A stretch of DNA of 64,000 nucleotides. It comes from Dechloromonas sp. GTDB lineage: Bacteria; Pseudomonadota; Gammaproteobacteria; Burkholderiales; Rhodocyclaceae. The notes beneath the pieces were generated by a model. That model worked only from the letters and a program-made list of their open reading frames with translations, was not told where the DNA came from and searched no databases. A program made the position numbers and the translations under genes. Numbering within the stretch: position 1 is the stretch's first letter; every line of letters begins with the position of its first letter. Below are positions 18,026 through 27,152 of this stretch, piece after piece. The stretch spans positions 164,672 through 228,671 of the forward strand of contig JAQUAX010000005.1 of assembly GCA_028687035.1 (NCBI GenBank). Direction: 5' to 3'.

Positions 18026-20110
18026 ATGGCGGTCTCGTCGCTCGGCATGCAGGGCCTTCTCGGTCGGATGAACCTGACGCAACTCGCTGCGCCGGTCCTG
18101 ATCCTGATGGTCCTGGCGATGATGGTGCTGCCATTGCCGGCCTTTGTGCTGGACGTGTTCTTCACGTTCAACATCGCGATTTCGATTCTCGTTCTGCTGG
18201 TCGCGGTCAACACCCAGAAAACCCTGGATTTCTCGGTATTTCCGACCGTTCTGCTGGTCACCACGCTGCTCCGCCTGTCGCTGAACGTCGCTTCGACGCG
18301 GATCGTGATGCTGCAGGGGCATACCGGGCCGGACGCGGCCGGCAAGGTCATCGAGGCCTTTGGGCATTTTCTGGTCGGCGGCAATTTTGCGGTCGGCATC
18401 ATCGTGTTCCTGATCCTGGTCGTCATCAATTTCGTCGTGATCACCAAGGGTGCGGGCCGGGTCGCCGAAGTGTCGGCACGCTTCACACTGGACGCGATGC
18501 CGGGCAAGCAGATGGCGATCGACGCCGACCTCAACGCCGGTCTGATCGGCGAAGAGGAGGCGCGCCGGCGCCGTACCGAAATCGCCCGCGAGGCCGAGTT
18601 CTACGGCTCGATGGACGGTGCGTCGAAGTTCGTTCGCGGCGATGCGGTGGCCGGCATCATCATCATGCTGCTCAACGTCGTCGGCGGCCTGATCGTCGGC
18701 GTCCTCCAGCACAACATGGAACTCGGCCTGGCAGCCAAGAACTACACGCTGCTGACCATCGGCGACGGCCTGGTCGCCCAGATTCCCGGCCTGATCATTT
18801 CGATCGCCGCCGGCATGGTGGTGACCCGGGTTTCCGACGACCGCGACATCGGTCAGCAGGTCATGGGACAGATGTTCAAGAGCGGCAAGGCGATCGCCAT
18901 CACGGCAGCGATCCTCGGCATGCTCGGCATGATCCCCGGGATGCCCAATCTGGTTTTCCTGTTGCTGGCAGCCACCATGGGCTGGTTTGCCTGGCGGATG
19001 ATCGAGCGGGACCGGCGTGTCGTCGAGACGCCGGTCAAGGTCGCTCCGCCGCCCGTCCAGGAAGCGATGGAGGCGAGCTGGAGCGATGTCGCGCCGCTCG
19101 ACGTGCTCGGCCTGGAAGTCGGTTACCGCTTGATTCCGCTGGTCGACAAGGCGCAGGACGGCGAATTGCTCCGCCGGATTCGCGGCATCCGCAAGAAATT
19201 CGCACAGGAGGTCGGCTTCCTAGTGTCGCCGGTGCATATCCGCGACAACCTGGAGCTGAAGCCGAACGCCTACCGCATCCTGCTCAAGGGCGTCGAGGTC
19301 GGTCTGGGCGAGGCCTACACCGGGCAGTACCTGGCGATCAATCCGGGACGCGTCGCCGGGACCCTGAACGGAACGACGACCAAGGATCCGGCCTTCGGCC
19401 TGCCGGCCGTGTGGATCGATGCCGGTCAGCGCGACCAGGCACAGGCCTACGGCTACACGGTGGTCGATGCCTCGACGGTCGTCGCCACCCACCTGAACCA
19501 CCTGATCCTGACCCATGCCGCCGAACTGCTCGGCCGGCAGGAGGCGCAGCAACTGCTCGACCACCTCGCCAAGGAAATGCCGAAACTGGTCGAGGATCTG
19601 GTCCCCAAGGTGCTGCCGCTGGGGACGCTGCAGAAGATCCTGCAGGGGCTCCTCGAAGAAGGAGTCCATATCCGCGACATGCGCACCATCATCGAGACGG
19701 TGGCCGATCACGCGGCGCGTACCCAGAATGCCGACGACCTGGTCAGCCAGGTCCGCAGCGCGCTCGGGCGGGCCATCGTCCAGCAGCTTTTCCCGGGCAA
19801 TGGGGAAATGCAGGTCATGTCGCTCGACCCGACGCTGGAGCGCCTGCTTGCCCAGGCCGTATCGGGCGGCTCGCCGAACGCCAGCTTCGAGCCAGGCCTG
19901 GCCGATACGCTGCTGCGCGAAACCGCATCCGCAGCCGAGCGCCAGGAGGCGCTGGGCCTGCCCGCCGTACTGCTCGTGCCGGCCAGCCTGCGCCTGCTGC
20001 TTTCCCGTTTTTTGCGCCGCAGCGTCCCGCAGCTGAAGGTGCTGTCACATAACGAAGTTCCGGAACATCGAATCATCAAGGTGACCTCGATCATCGGAGG
20101 TAGAACATGA
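18026..20110 (+). CDS. flhA: Flagellar export gate protein FlhA
   Basis: A 694-residue FHIPEP-family protein. Eight N-terminal transmembrane segments include the FHIPEP-region sequence (VVITKGAGRVAEVSARFTLD, DAMPGKQMAIDADLNAG). A large cytoplasmic domain docks chaperone-substrate complexes. Length is typical. The stop overlaps the flhF start as ATGA. Confidence 0.98.
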   Translation: MAVSSLGMQGLLGRMNLTQLAAPVLILMVLAMMVLPLPAFVLDVFFTFNIAISILVLLVAVNTQKTLDFSVFPTVLLVTTLLRLSLNVASTRIVMLQGHTGPDAAGKVIEAFGHFLVGGNFAVGIIVFLILVVINFVVITKGAGRVAEVSARFTLDAMPGKQMAIDADLNAGLIGEEEARRRRTEIAREAEFYGSMDGASKFVRGDAVAGIIIMLLNVVGGLIVGVLQHNMELGLAAKNYTLLTIGDGLVAQIPGLIISIAAGMVVTRVSDDRDIGQQVMGQMFKSGKAIAITAAILGMLGMIPGMPNLVFLLLAATMGWFAWRMIERDRRVVETPVKVAPPPVQEAMEASWSDVAPLDVLGLEVGYRLIPLVDKAQDGELLRRIRGIRKKFAQEVGFLVSPVHIRDNLELKPNAYRILLKGVEVGLGEAYTGQYLAINPGRVAGTLNGTTTKDPAFGLPAVWIDAGQRDQAQAYGYTVVDASTVVATHLNHLILTHAAELLGRQEAQQLLDHLAKEMPKLVEDLVPKVLPLGTLQKILQGLLEEGVHIRDMRTIIETVADHAARTQNADDLVSQVRSALGRAIVQQLFPGNGEMQVMSLDPTLERLLAQAVSGGSPNASFEPGLADTLLRETASAAERQEALGLPAVLLVPASLRLLLSRFLRRSVPQLKVLSHNEVPEHRIIKVTSIIGGRT

Positions 20111-21564
20111 ACGTCAGAAAATTCATCGCCGCCAACGCCAGGGATGCCTTGAAGAAAGTGAAGGAGACGCTCGGCAACGACGCGATCATCCTGTCCAACC
20201 GGGGGATTCCCGGGGGAGTCGAGATCATGGCAGTCGCCGCCCGCGACATGGCGATGATCGTGCCGACGCCAGCCGTCGAGCCGCCGCCCAGCCGTCCGGC
20301 GCGCCCGTCGCCGCCGCTCGATGCCGACGAGGACTACCGGGTTGCGCTGACCTCGGCGCGGGCCCGCGTCGCCGGCACCGGCCAGCCGCAGGTCCGCTCG
20401 CCGGCGGCCGCCCAGCCGGCCGCTCCGGCGCCGGCCCAGCGTAATGCCACGGTCAATGCCGGCATCCCCCGGACCGGTTCGCTGCGCAATCTGGAAATGC
20501 CCCGTCAGCCGGTGTCGACCGCGTCCGCTCCGCAAGGCATGTCCCGTCCTCAGACCGCCGATGTGCCGCCGGCGCGGCCGCAAACGCCGCCGCCCAGCCG
20601 TGCCGAAGCCGACGTGGTGCCGCTCGAGGTCATGGATGAAATCCGCTCACTGCGCAAGATTGTCGAGCAGCATCTGGCCGGATTCGCCTGGGGCGAGGCT
20701 GCCCGTTCGGCCCCGGTGAAGACGGAAATCCTGCGCCAGATGCTCGATGCCGGGTTCTCGCCGCAATTCGCCCGTGACCTGCTGGCCGACTTGCCGCGCG
20801 AGATGGACCCGTTGCAGGCGATGGCCTGGGTCAAGGGAGCGGCTGACCGCGCGTTGTTCACGATCGCGGCCGAGGAAGACATCGTCGATCGCGGCGGGGT
20901 CTATGCGCTGGTTGGACCGACCGGCGTCGGCAAGACGACGACGACGGCCAAGCTGGCCGCCCGCTGTGTCCTGCGCCACGGCCCGAGCAAGGTGGCGCTG
21001 GTCACCACGGACGGCTACCGGATCGGCGCGCACGAGCAGTTGCGCATCTACGGCCGCATCCTCGGCGTCTCGGTTCATCTGGTCAAGGACGCGCTTGAGC
21101 TGCAGCAGACCCTGGTCGAACTCCAGCACAAGCACATGGTGCTGATCGATACGATGGGCATGAGTCAGCGCGACCGCCTGGTCCCGGAGCTGACCGACAT
21201 GCTGGCCGGCTGTGACGTGCAGCGCCTGCTGCTGCTGTCCTCGACGTCGCGCGGCGACACGCTCGACGACGTCGTCCGCGCCTATGCCGGCGACAATCTC
21301 GCCGGCTGCGTGCTGACCAAGATCGACGAGGCCGCCAGCCTGGCCACGGTGCTCGACGTGATCATGCGCCACGGCCTGCGGCTGCACTACGTATCCAACG
21401 GGCAGCGCGTTCCCGAGGATATCCATCTGCCGAACCGCGCCTACCTGATGCACCGCGCCTTCAAGGACGTGCCGGAGAATTCGCCGTTCAAGTACGACGG
21501 CGTCGAGCCCGGCCTGATGATGGCCAATGCCGGCATGCTCGCCGTCGGAGGCCGCCGTGGCTGA
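20107..21564 (+). CDS. flhF: Flagellar SRP-like GTPase FlhF
   Basis: A 485-residue SRP-family GTPase that sets polar flagellar position and number. The N-terminal B domain is basic and proline/alanine rich. The NG domain carries P-loop GPTGVGKTTTTAKLA, then TTDGYRIGAHEQLR, LIDTMGMSQRD and TKIDEAASLATVLD. It overlaps flhA by 4 nt and encloses the flhG start. Confidence 0.96.
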   Translation: MNVRKFIAANARDALKKVKETLGNDAIILSNRGIPGGVEIMAVAARDMAMIVPTPAVEPPPSRPARPSPPLDADEDYRVALTSARARVAGTGQPQVRSPAAAQPAAPAPAQRNATVNAGIPRTGSLRNLEMPRQPVSTASAPQGMSRPQTADVPPARPQTPPPSRAEADVVPLEVMDEIRSLRKIVEQHLAGFAWGEAARSAPVKTEILRQMLDAGFSPQFARDLLADLPREMDPLQAMAWVKGAADRALFTIAAEEDIVDRGGVYALVGPTGVGKTTTTAKLAARCVLRHGPSKVALVTTDGYRIGAHEQLRIYGRILGVSVHLVKDALELQQTLVELQHKHMVLIDTMGMSQRDRLVPELTDMLAGCDVQRLLLLSSTSRGDTLDDVVRAYAGDNLAGCVLTKIDEAASLATVLDVIMRHGLRLHYVSNGQRVPEDIHLPNRAYLMHRAFKDVPENSPFKYDGVEPGLMMANAGMLAVGGRRG

Positions 21565-22441
21565 TTTCCGGGTCGATCAGGCCGCCGGTCTGCGGCGCCT
21601 GATGGGGGGCGGCGGTCAGTTGCAGGTCGTCACCTTCGTTTCCGGTTGCGAAGGCGTCGGGCGCAGCGTCGCCGTCGCCAACCTGGGCGTCGCCCTGGCC
21701 CGGCTCGGGAAGGAAGTGCTGATCGTCGATGAACACGCTTCGAACGACGACATCGCCTCGGCCTTCGGCCTGGTCGCCCGCCATGACCTGCTGAACGTGG
21801 TCCAGCGCGAGTTGCCGCTCGGCCAGGTGCTGCTCCAGCCGATGCGTGGCTTGCGCGTGTTGCCGGCGGCGCGCGCCGCAAACAAGCTCGGGCGCCTGTC
21901 GCTGCCGCAGCGCCAGACCTTGCTCGATGCGATGTGCGGCCTCGAGCGGCCGGTCGATGTGATCCTGGTCGATGCCAGCCTCGCCCATCCGGCCGGTTTT
22001 TCGCCTTTCGGGCTGGCCGCCCAGGAAACGGTGGTCGTGCTATCCGGCAGCAGCGCCTCGATCACCGAGGCCTACTCGCTGATCAAGAAGGTCAGCCATG
22101 CCTTTTCGCGCAAGCATTTCCGGATCCTCGTCAACAAGGTGCGCAGTCAGCCGGACGCCCGTTCCATCTACGACAACATTGCCCAGGTCGCGGCTCAGCG
22201 CGGCATCGCCCGCCTCGATTTCGCCGGCGCCATTCCGCTCGACGACGCGTTGCGGCAGTCGGCGCAACTGTGCCGGCCGGTTCTTGTTCAGGCGCCGGAA
22301 TCGGCTGCAGCGGCGGCTTTCCGCGAAATCGCGGCGGATCTGCTTTACTGGCAATCCGGTGAAAGCGGCGGGGTCGAGCAGTTCATGCAGCAGCTGTTAC
22401 ACTTGAGCCAACGCATAACCCCGAATCTCATTCGCGCCTGA
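21557..22441 (+). CDS. flhG: FlhG/FleN-type MinD-like flagellar number regulator with degenerate ATP site
   Basis: A 294-residue MinD/ParA-fold protein. It starts at GTG (VADFRVDQAAGLRRLM), with GGAGG 6 nt upstream, inside the end of flhF. FlhG normally limits flagellar number through FlhF and the master regulator. Here the deviant Walker A reads SGCEGVGRS (residues 29-37) rather than SGKGGVGKT, and the Walker A' aspartate region is VDEHAS. Both P-loop lysines are therefore missing. The Walker B (DVILVDAS) remains. The gene is otherwise intact and in the usual place. Confidence 0.9.
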   Translation: MADFRVDQAAGLRRLMGGGGQLQVVTFVSGCEGVGRSVAVANLGVALARLGKEVLIVDEHASNDDIASAFGLVARHDLLNVVQRELPLGQVLLQPMRGLRVLPAARAANKLGRLSLPQRQTLLDAMCGLERPVDVILVDASLAHPAGFSPFGLAAQETVVVLSGSSASITEAYSLIKKVSHAFSRKHFRILVNKVRSQPDARSIYDNIAQVAAQRGIARLDFAGAIPLDDALRQSAQLCRPVLVQAPESAAAAAFREIAADLLYWQSGESGGVEQFMQQLLHLSQRITPNLIRA

Positions 22442-23193
22442 TGTATACCGCCGCCGGGCAGCCTGACAGGGAACAACTGGTTCAGCGCTTCGTGCCGCTG
22501 GTGAAGCGGGTCGCCTATCACCTGATGGCCCGCCTGCCGGCCAATGTCCAACTCGACGATCTCGTTCAGAACGGCATGCTCGGCCTGCTCGACGCGATTG
22601 ACCGCTACCAGGAAGGTTTCGGCGCGCAATTCGAGACCTACGCGACGCAGCGCATCCGCGGCGCGATGCTCGACGGACTGCGCGAGAACGACTGGCTGCC
22701 GCGCAGCCTGCGGCGCGAGTTGCGGCGGATCGAGGCGGCCATCGCCCAGCTCGAACATGCCCACGGGCGGGCTCCCTCCGAAGGCGAGCTTGCCTCTGCG
22801 CTCGGGATGTCGCTGGCCGATTACCAGAAGACCCTGCAGGATGCGCGCGGACACCAGTTGGTCTATCTTGAGGATTTTGCCGGAGAGGACGGGGCCGATT
22901 TTTTGGAACGCCATCTTTCCGACGACGATGCCGACCCGGCCAGCATCCTCGAGGATCGTGACCTGCGCTCCATGCTGGTCGCTGCGATCGGCGGTCTGCC
23001 CGAGCGGGAACGGCTGATGATGGCGCTGTACTACGAACAGGATCTCAACCTTCGAGAGATCGGAGAAGTCATGGGGGTCACCGAGTCCCGCGTCTGTCAG
23101 CTGCATACCCAGGCGATCGCACGCCTGCGCAGCCAGATTACCGGTGAGTTGCCGCCTGCCAGAAAGCGGCGCAAGGAGAAGACGAGTGGATAA
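22441..23193 (+). CDS. fliA: Flagellar sigma factor FliA (sigma-28)
   Basis: A 250-residue sigma-70 family factor with region 2 (LPANVQLDDLVQNGMLGLLDAIDRY, FETYATQRIRGAMLDGLRENDW), region 3 and a region 4 helix-turn-helix (LNLREIGEVMGVTESRVCQLHTQAI). It directs late flagellar genes; candidate target promoters are seen before fliC, flgM and flgK in this window. FlgM, encoded at 25.2 kb, is its anti-sigma factor. The start overlaps the flhG stop (TGATG). Confidence 0.97.
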   Translation: MYTAAGQPDREQLVQRFVPLVKRVAYHLMARLPANVQLDDLVQNGMLGLLDAIDRYQEGFGAQFETYATQRIRGAMLDGLRENDWLPRSLRRELRRIEAAIAQLEHAHGRAPSEGELASALGMSLADYQKTLQDARGHQLVYLEDFAGEDGADFLERHLSDDDADPASILEDRDLRSMLVAAIGGLPERERLMMALYYEQDLNLREIGEVMGVTESRVCQLHTQAIARLRSQITGELPPARKRRKEKTSG

Positions 23194-23926
23194 GATCAGT
23201 CTGGCCGGCGTCGTGATGGGACTGGTCGCCATTCTGGGCGGTCAGTATCTGGAGGGGGGGAGCATCGGTTCGCTGGTCCAGCCGACTGCGCTGCTGATCG
23301 TGCTGGGCGGAACTCTGGGTGCGGTGCTGCTGCAGAGTCCGGTCCACGCATTCAAGCGGGGGGTGGTCATGGCGCGCTGGGTATGGGTACCGCCCGTCAT
23401 CGAACAGAAGCGGACGGTCGACGACATCCTGCGCTGGGCGCAGATTTCGCGCCGCGAAGGGCTGCTGGCGCTGGAGAACTTCATTCCGGGCATCAAGGAT
23501 CCCTTTACCCGCAAGGGCCTGCAACTGCTGGTCGATGGCGCCGATCCGGAGCGCATACGCGAACTGCTCGAGGTCGACATCAACACCTTCGAGGACGAGA
23601 TGCGTCAGTCGGCCAAGGTCTGGGAATCGGCCGGCGGCTATTCGCCGACCATCGGCATCCTCGGTGCCGTGATGGGGTTGATCCACGTGATGGAGAACCT
23701 GTCGGATCCGACCAAGCTCGGCGGCGGCATCGCGGTGGCCTTCGTTGCGACGATCTACGGCGTCGGTCTGGCCAACCTGGTGTATCTGCCGATTGCCGGC
23801 AAGCTGAAGTACTACATCTCGCGGATGGTTGCGTCGCGCGAGATGCTGGTCGATGGCCTGGTCGGCATCGCGGTCGGCGACAATCCCCGGATCATCGAGG
23901 GGCGGCTCAAGGGCTACCTGCAGTAA
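23186..23926 (+). CDS. motC: Flagellar stator protein, MotA family (MotC type)
   Basis: A 246-residue membrane protein starting at GTG (VDKISLAGVVMGLVAILGGQ), with AAGGAGA upstream, overlapping the fliA end. Four transmembrane helices and the cytoplasmic torque loop are recognisable (ESAGGYSPTIGILGAVMGLIHVMENL, AVAFVATIYGVGLANL). Length and position after fliA match Pseudomonas MotC rather than E. coli MotA. With MotD it forms a proton-driven stator around the rotor. Confidence 0.93.
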   Translation: MDKISLAGVVMGLVAILGGQYLEGGSIGSLVQPTALLIVLGGTLGAVLLQSPVHAFKRGVVMARWVWVPPVIEQKRTVDDILRWAQISRREGLLALENFIPGIKDPFTRKGLQLLVDGADPERIRELLEVDINTFEDEMRQSAKVWESAGGYSPTIGILGAVMGLIHVMENLSDPTKLGGGIAVAFVATIYGVGLANLVYLPIAGKLKYYISRMVASREMLVDGLVGIAVGDNPRIIEGRLKGYLQ

Positions 23927-24717
23927 TGGCACGCCGCAAACGTCGCGAGGAGGAGCACGAGAACCACGAACGCTGGCTCGTTTCCTACGCCGACTTCATC
24001 ACGCTGCTGTTCGCCTTCTTCGTCGTGATGTACGCGATTTCCTCGGTCAACGAAGGAAAATACCGCGTTTTGTCCGATGCGTTGACCAATGCCTTCAAGA
24101 ACACGACGGGCCAATCGGGCGGCCAGCCGATTGCGGTGATCCAGGGCTCGCCGCCGATTCCGCCGCGACCGATCGCCCGCGCCGACAAGTTGCCCGATGC
24201 CCGCAAGGCCGTCCAGCGCGAGAAGATGAAGAACGTCGCCGACGATATCATGAACGCGCTGCAGCCACTGGTCGCCCAGGGGAAGGTACGGTTGCTCGAG
24301 ACCAGCCGCGGCGTGACCATCGAGATCAACGACAGCATCCTGTTCCCGCTCGGGCAGGCCAAGCTGCAGCCGGCCTCGATCAGCGCGATGCTGGCGATCG
24401 CGACGGTGCTGGCGCAATCCGATTTTCCGATCACGATCGAAGGGCACACCGACAACGTGCCGATTTCCACGCCGCAATTTCCCTCCAACTGGGAGTTGTC
24501 GGCGATGCGGGCGACGACCGTGCTGCGCCTGTTCAACGATGGCGGGGTCGGCGCCGAACGCCTGACCGCGATCGGTTATGGCGACACCCGGCCGGTGGAG
24601 ACCAATACGACGGCAGAAGGCCGGGCGCGCAACCGGCGGGTCAGTATCCTGATCGACTCCAACCGGCCGGAGGAACCGACCGAGATCGCCGCGCGCGAGG
24701 CTGCTGCGGCGCGCTGA
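23926..24717 (+). CDS. motD: Flagellar stator protein, MotB family (MotD type)
   Basis: A 263-residue protein starting MARRKRREEEHENHERWLV, overlapping motC by one base (TAATG). A single transmembrane helix contains the ion-channel aspartate in VSYADFITLLFAFFVVMYAISS. A C-terminal OmpA-like domain (ITIEGHTDNVPIS, ELSAMRATTVLRLF, GYGDTRPV, RARNRRVSILI) binds peptidoglycan. Last gene of the flhB operon; convergent with flgN. Confidence 0.93.
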   Translation: MARRKRREEEHENHERWLVSYADFITLLFAFFVVMYAISSVNEGKYRVLSDALTNAFKNTTGQSGGQPIAVIQGSPPIPPRPIARADKLPDARKAVQREKMKNVADDIMNALQPLVAQGKVRLLETSRGVTIEINDSILFPLGQAKLQPASISAMLAIATVLAQSDFPITIEGHTDNVPISTPQFPSNWELSAMRATTVLRLFNDGGVGAERLTAIGYGDTRPVETNTTAEGRARNRRVSILIDSNRPEEPTEIAAREAAAAR

Positions 24718-24729
24718 GCGGAGCGCCGT

Positions 24730-25194
24730 TCAGGCGGAGTCGACGATGCGGCTGCCGGTGCGTCCGGCGGCCTGGCCGTCGCTGCCGTACAGCGCATTGC
24801 GTCCCTGGTGCTGCAACAGGACATCGAGCGCCGCATCGGTCTGTTTTTGCAGCAGCGACAGCAACTGTCCGTTCTGCAGGTGGATTTCCTTGGCCGAGCG
24901 CGCCCGAGCCAGCAGTTGCTGCCAGGCTGCCGCAGCCTTCGTTTCGGCGGGATGGGCCGCCAGCCATGCCGACATGCCCTCGGGGGTGAGAGCCAGCTCA
25001 GCTTGCCCGGTCAGTTGGCTGCGCTCGCCTTCGAGACGGTTGATCTGTTCGATCAGGGTTGACTTGGTCGTTGCGAGATCGGCCAGCCCTTCGGGGCGGC
25101 CCGACTTGAGCAGGGCCTGCTCGCCGCGCAACAAATCCTCCAGTTCGACGAGCAGACGGGTTTCGTCGGCGATCAGCGCAGCGAGTTGCGACAT
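24730..25194 (-). CDS. flgN: FlgN-type export chaperone
   Basis: A 154-residue, almost wholly helical protein typical of FlgN, the chaperone for hook-associated proteins FlgK and FlgL. Sequence conservation in the family is low. The call rests on helix pattern (LAALIADETRLLVELEDLLRGEQALL), length and the one-base overlap (TGATG) with flgM. It is convergent with motD. Confidence 0.88.
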   Translation of the reverse strand: MSQLAALIADETRLLVELEDLLRGEQALLKSGRPEGLADLATTKSTLIEQINRLEGERSQLTGQAELALTPEGMSAWLAAHPAETKAAAAWQQLLARARSAKEIHLQNGQLLSLLQKQTDAALDVLLQHQGRNALYGSDGQAAGRTGSRIVDSA

Positions 25195-25472
25195 CAGGCC
25201 TGGCGCCGCGTGCTGATCAGGTCGCGCGCCGAGTCGATCAGCCCGTCGGCGATTGCTTCCGGATTGATCTTGAAGCGCCCTTGAGAGATCGCCTCCTTGA
25301 TTTCCTGGATGCGTGCCGCGTTGACCGGCGGCTTCTCTCCGCCTTGCAGGGTGCTGGCCAGGGAGCTGAGGCTGACGGCCTCGCTGCCCGGTTGCGCCGA
25401 CACGTTGGCTGCCGGTGCGCTCCGGTTGGCGACCGGCGCCAGGTTCGGCTTGTAGGCGTTGTCGATTTTCAT
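25194..25472 (-). CDS. flgM: Anti-sigma-28 factor FlgM
   Basis: A 92-residue protein with a disordered N-terminal half (MKIDNAYKPN) and the conserved C-terminal FliA-binding region (VNAARIQEIKEAISQGRFKINPEAIADGLIDSARDLI). It is secreted through the completed hook, freeing FliA. A FliA-type promoter is visible just upstream, inside the spacer to flgA. It is followed by flgN. Confidence 0.94.
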   Translation of the reverse strand: MKIDNAYKPNLAPVANRSAPAANVSAQPGSEAVSLSSLASTLQGGEKPPVNAARIQEIKEAISQGRFKINPEAIADGLIDSARDLISTRRQA

Positions 25473-25507
25473 GATATTCCCGTCAAATGCTTCTGTTCTT
25501 GATCGCT

Positions 25508-25534
25508 ATAACGTCAGTGCCGGGGAGAACTTTA
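25508..25534 (-). promoter_or_regulatory. Sigma-28 (FliA) promoter of flgM
   Basis: On the minus strand TAAAGTTC-N11-GACGTTAT matches the FliA consensus TAAAGTTT-N11-GCCGATAA (7 of 8 and 5 of 8). It lies 36 nt before the flgM start and right after the flgA stop. The same -35, TAAAGTTC, recurs upstream of fliC. Confidence 0.72.
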
Positions 25535-25536
25535 GC

Positions 25537-26214
25537 TCAAAACGCGATTTCCACGCTGCCGTCGGCCTGGGCGATGCCGCTGACGGTCTGTCCGGAGCCC
25601 ATGCGCACCTGGGCGACCTGGCCGACGGCGGCATTGTTGATCGCCTTTCCTTCGGCGCTGGCGGAGAAGCCGCTGCCCCGGGAGACGACGCGTACCGTTT
25701 GCCCCTGGCGGATGACCAGCGGGGCGAGCAACTGGTCGGCACGCAACGGCTGGCCGGCGCCGAGCGAGTTGCGCAGGGTTTTGCCGATTGCCTGCGCCGG
25801 ATTTTCGATGACGCCGGTCGGCAGCTGGGAGACGTCGCCGGCGAGCACGGCGAGATCGTCGGCCTGGACGGTCTGGCCGGCAAGGATGGGGCGGCGCGTC
25901 GTCACATAATTGCCGGTTACGGCAATTTGCGCCGGCACCAGGACCGACCAGCTGTTGGGGGCGAGGCAGCGGACGCCGATATGAGTCCGGCCGATCGGGC
26001 GGGCGCCCTGCGGGGTGAATGCTTCGTGGGCAGTGCAGTCGGGCAGCCGGGACAGATCGATCTGTCCCAGCGAGATATCGATCTTGCCGGGCAGGCCGCG
26101 CGCCTGAAGGCGTGCGTGCTGTTCCGCGGTATCGAGCACGATGCGTGCATCGGCGGCATGGCCGGTCGCGGTCGACAGCGCAATGCAGAACAGAATCAGG
26201 AGGCGGGAAAGCAT
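25537..26214 (-). CDS. flgA: Flagellar P-ring assembly chaperone FlgA
   Basis: A 225-residue periplasmic protein that assists FlgI polymerisation. It starts [22 protein letters not shown], giving a clear signal peptide; the track ORF reads 214 codons too far upstream. The SAF-like C-terminal domain is recognisable ([71 protein letters not shown]). It is divergent from flgB. Confidence 0.93.
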   Translation of the reverse strand: MLSRLLILFCIALSTATGHAADARIVLDTAEQHARLQARGLPGKIDISLGQIDLSRLPDCTAHEAFTPQGARPIGRTHIGVRCLAPNSWSVLVPAQIAVTGNYVTTRRPILAGQTVQADDLAVLAGDVSQLPTGVIENPAQAIGKTLRNSLGAGQPLRADQLLAPLVIRQGQTVRVVSRGSGFSASAEGKAINNAAVGQVAQVRMGSGQTVSGIAQADGSVEIAF

Positions 26215-26270
26215 CCCGGCATTCTGCCTGAAGCGGGGGCAGCGGAGAATAGCGCAGGCCGCTCGGTGCG

Positions 26271-26286
26271 TGGCACGGAGCATGCT
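26271..26286 (+). promoter_or_regulatory. Sigma-54 promoter of the flgB operon
   Basis: TGGCACGGAGCATGCT fits the RpoN consensus TGGCACG-N4-TTGCW at all but one position, with GG and GC exactly 10 nt apart. The predicted start near 26297 leaves a leader of about 22 nt. Confidence 0.82.
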
Positions 26287-26290
26287 TTTA

Positions 26291-26312
26291 TTCGGCAAAC
26301 ATTTCTGCCGAA
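26291..26312. promoter_or_regulatory. Perfect inverted repeat between the flgB promoter and start codon
   Basis: TTCGGCA-N8-TGCCGAA has 7-bp perfect arms, centred near the predicted transcription start. It could be a protein-binding site such as a downstream FlrC site, or an RNA hairpin near the ribosome site. No strong Shine-Dalgarno is seen before flgB. Confidence 0.5.
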
Positions 26313-26318
26313 GCCGCC

Positions 26319-26726
26319 ATGTCCGATTTCTCCAAAAATTTCGAGGTCTATTCCCGGGCGCTGGATGTTCGCACCCAGCGCCACCAGGTGCTGGCGTCCA
26401 ATATTGCCAACGCCGACACGCCGAATTACAAGGCGCGCGATTTCGATTTCCAGGGCGCGATGCAGAATGCCCTGGCCGGCCGTATCGGCGGCAGCCTGGG
26501 GCTGGCCAGGACCGCCGGCGGTCACCTCGGTGGCGGCGGCGACGGAACCCCGGCCGCCCTGCAATACCGGACGACGACGCAGGCGGCAGTCGATGGCAAT
26601 ACCGTCGATATGGATGTCGAGCGCGCCCACATGGCCGAAAACGCGATGCAGTACCAGATACTGACCCAGCTGATCGGCGACAAATTCCGCGGTCTGAAGA
26701 GCGCGATGGTCGGTACGCAGGGCTAA
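26319..26726 (+). CDS. flgB: Flagellar proximal rod protein FlgB
   Basis: A 135-residue rod protein with the N-terminal rod motif ([34 protein letters not shown]) and the C-terminal helix ([22 protein letters not shown]). First gene of flgBCDEFGHIJ, behind a sigma-54 promoter. Confidence 0.96.
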   Translation: MSDFSKNFEVYSRALDVRTQRHQVLASNIANADTPNYKARDFDFQGAMQNALAGRIGGSLGLARTAGGHLGGGGDGTPAALQYRTTTQAAVDGNTVDMDVERAHMAENAMQYQILTQLIGDKFRGLKSAMVGTQG

Positions 26727-26737
26727 GGAGGATTGAA

Positions 26738-27142
26738 ATGAGCCTGTTTAACGTCTTCCAGGTCTCGTCGAGTGCGATGACCGCCCAGTCGATGCGCCTG
26801 AATGCCGTCGCTTCCAACCTGGCCAATGCCGACAGTGTGGTTTCGGCTGACGGCAAGCCCTACCGGGCCAAGCAGGTCGTTTTCGAGACCACCCCGATGG
26901 GGGGCGAACTCTCGAAGGGCGTCCGCGTCCGCCAGGTCGTCGACGACGCCGCTCCGCTGCGCATGGTCTACGACCCGAAGAACCCGGCGGCCGACGAGAA
27001 GGGTTACGTCGCTTTCCCCAACGTCAATGTCGTCGAGGAAATGACCAACATGATTTCTGCATCCCGTTCATACCAGACCAACGTCGAGGTCATGAATACC
27101 GCCAAGACCATGATGCTGCGCACGCTGCAGATCGGTCAGTAA
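26738..27142 (+). CDS. flgC: Flagellar proximal rod protein FlgC
   Basis: A 134-residue rod protein starting [18 protein letters not shown] behind [20 protein letters not shown] and the C-terminal [25 protein letters not shown] are family signatures. The longer track ORF is an upstream extension through flgB. Confidence 0.96.
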   Translation: MSLFNVFQVSSSAMTAQSMRLNAVASNLANADSVVSADGKPYRAKQVVFETTPMGGELSKGVRVRQVVDDAAPLRMVYDPKNPAADEKGYVAFPNVNVVEEMTNMISASRSYQTNVEVMNTAKTMMLRTLQIGQ

Positions 27143-27152
27143 GGAGTGAGCC

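Noticed and set aside
22240-25200. Frameshift suspicion, because motC, motD and flgC appear only as parts of longer ORFs
   Set aside because: Each has a sensible internal start with overlap or Shine-Dalgarno and full family length. No frameshift is needed.
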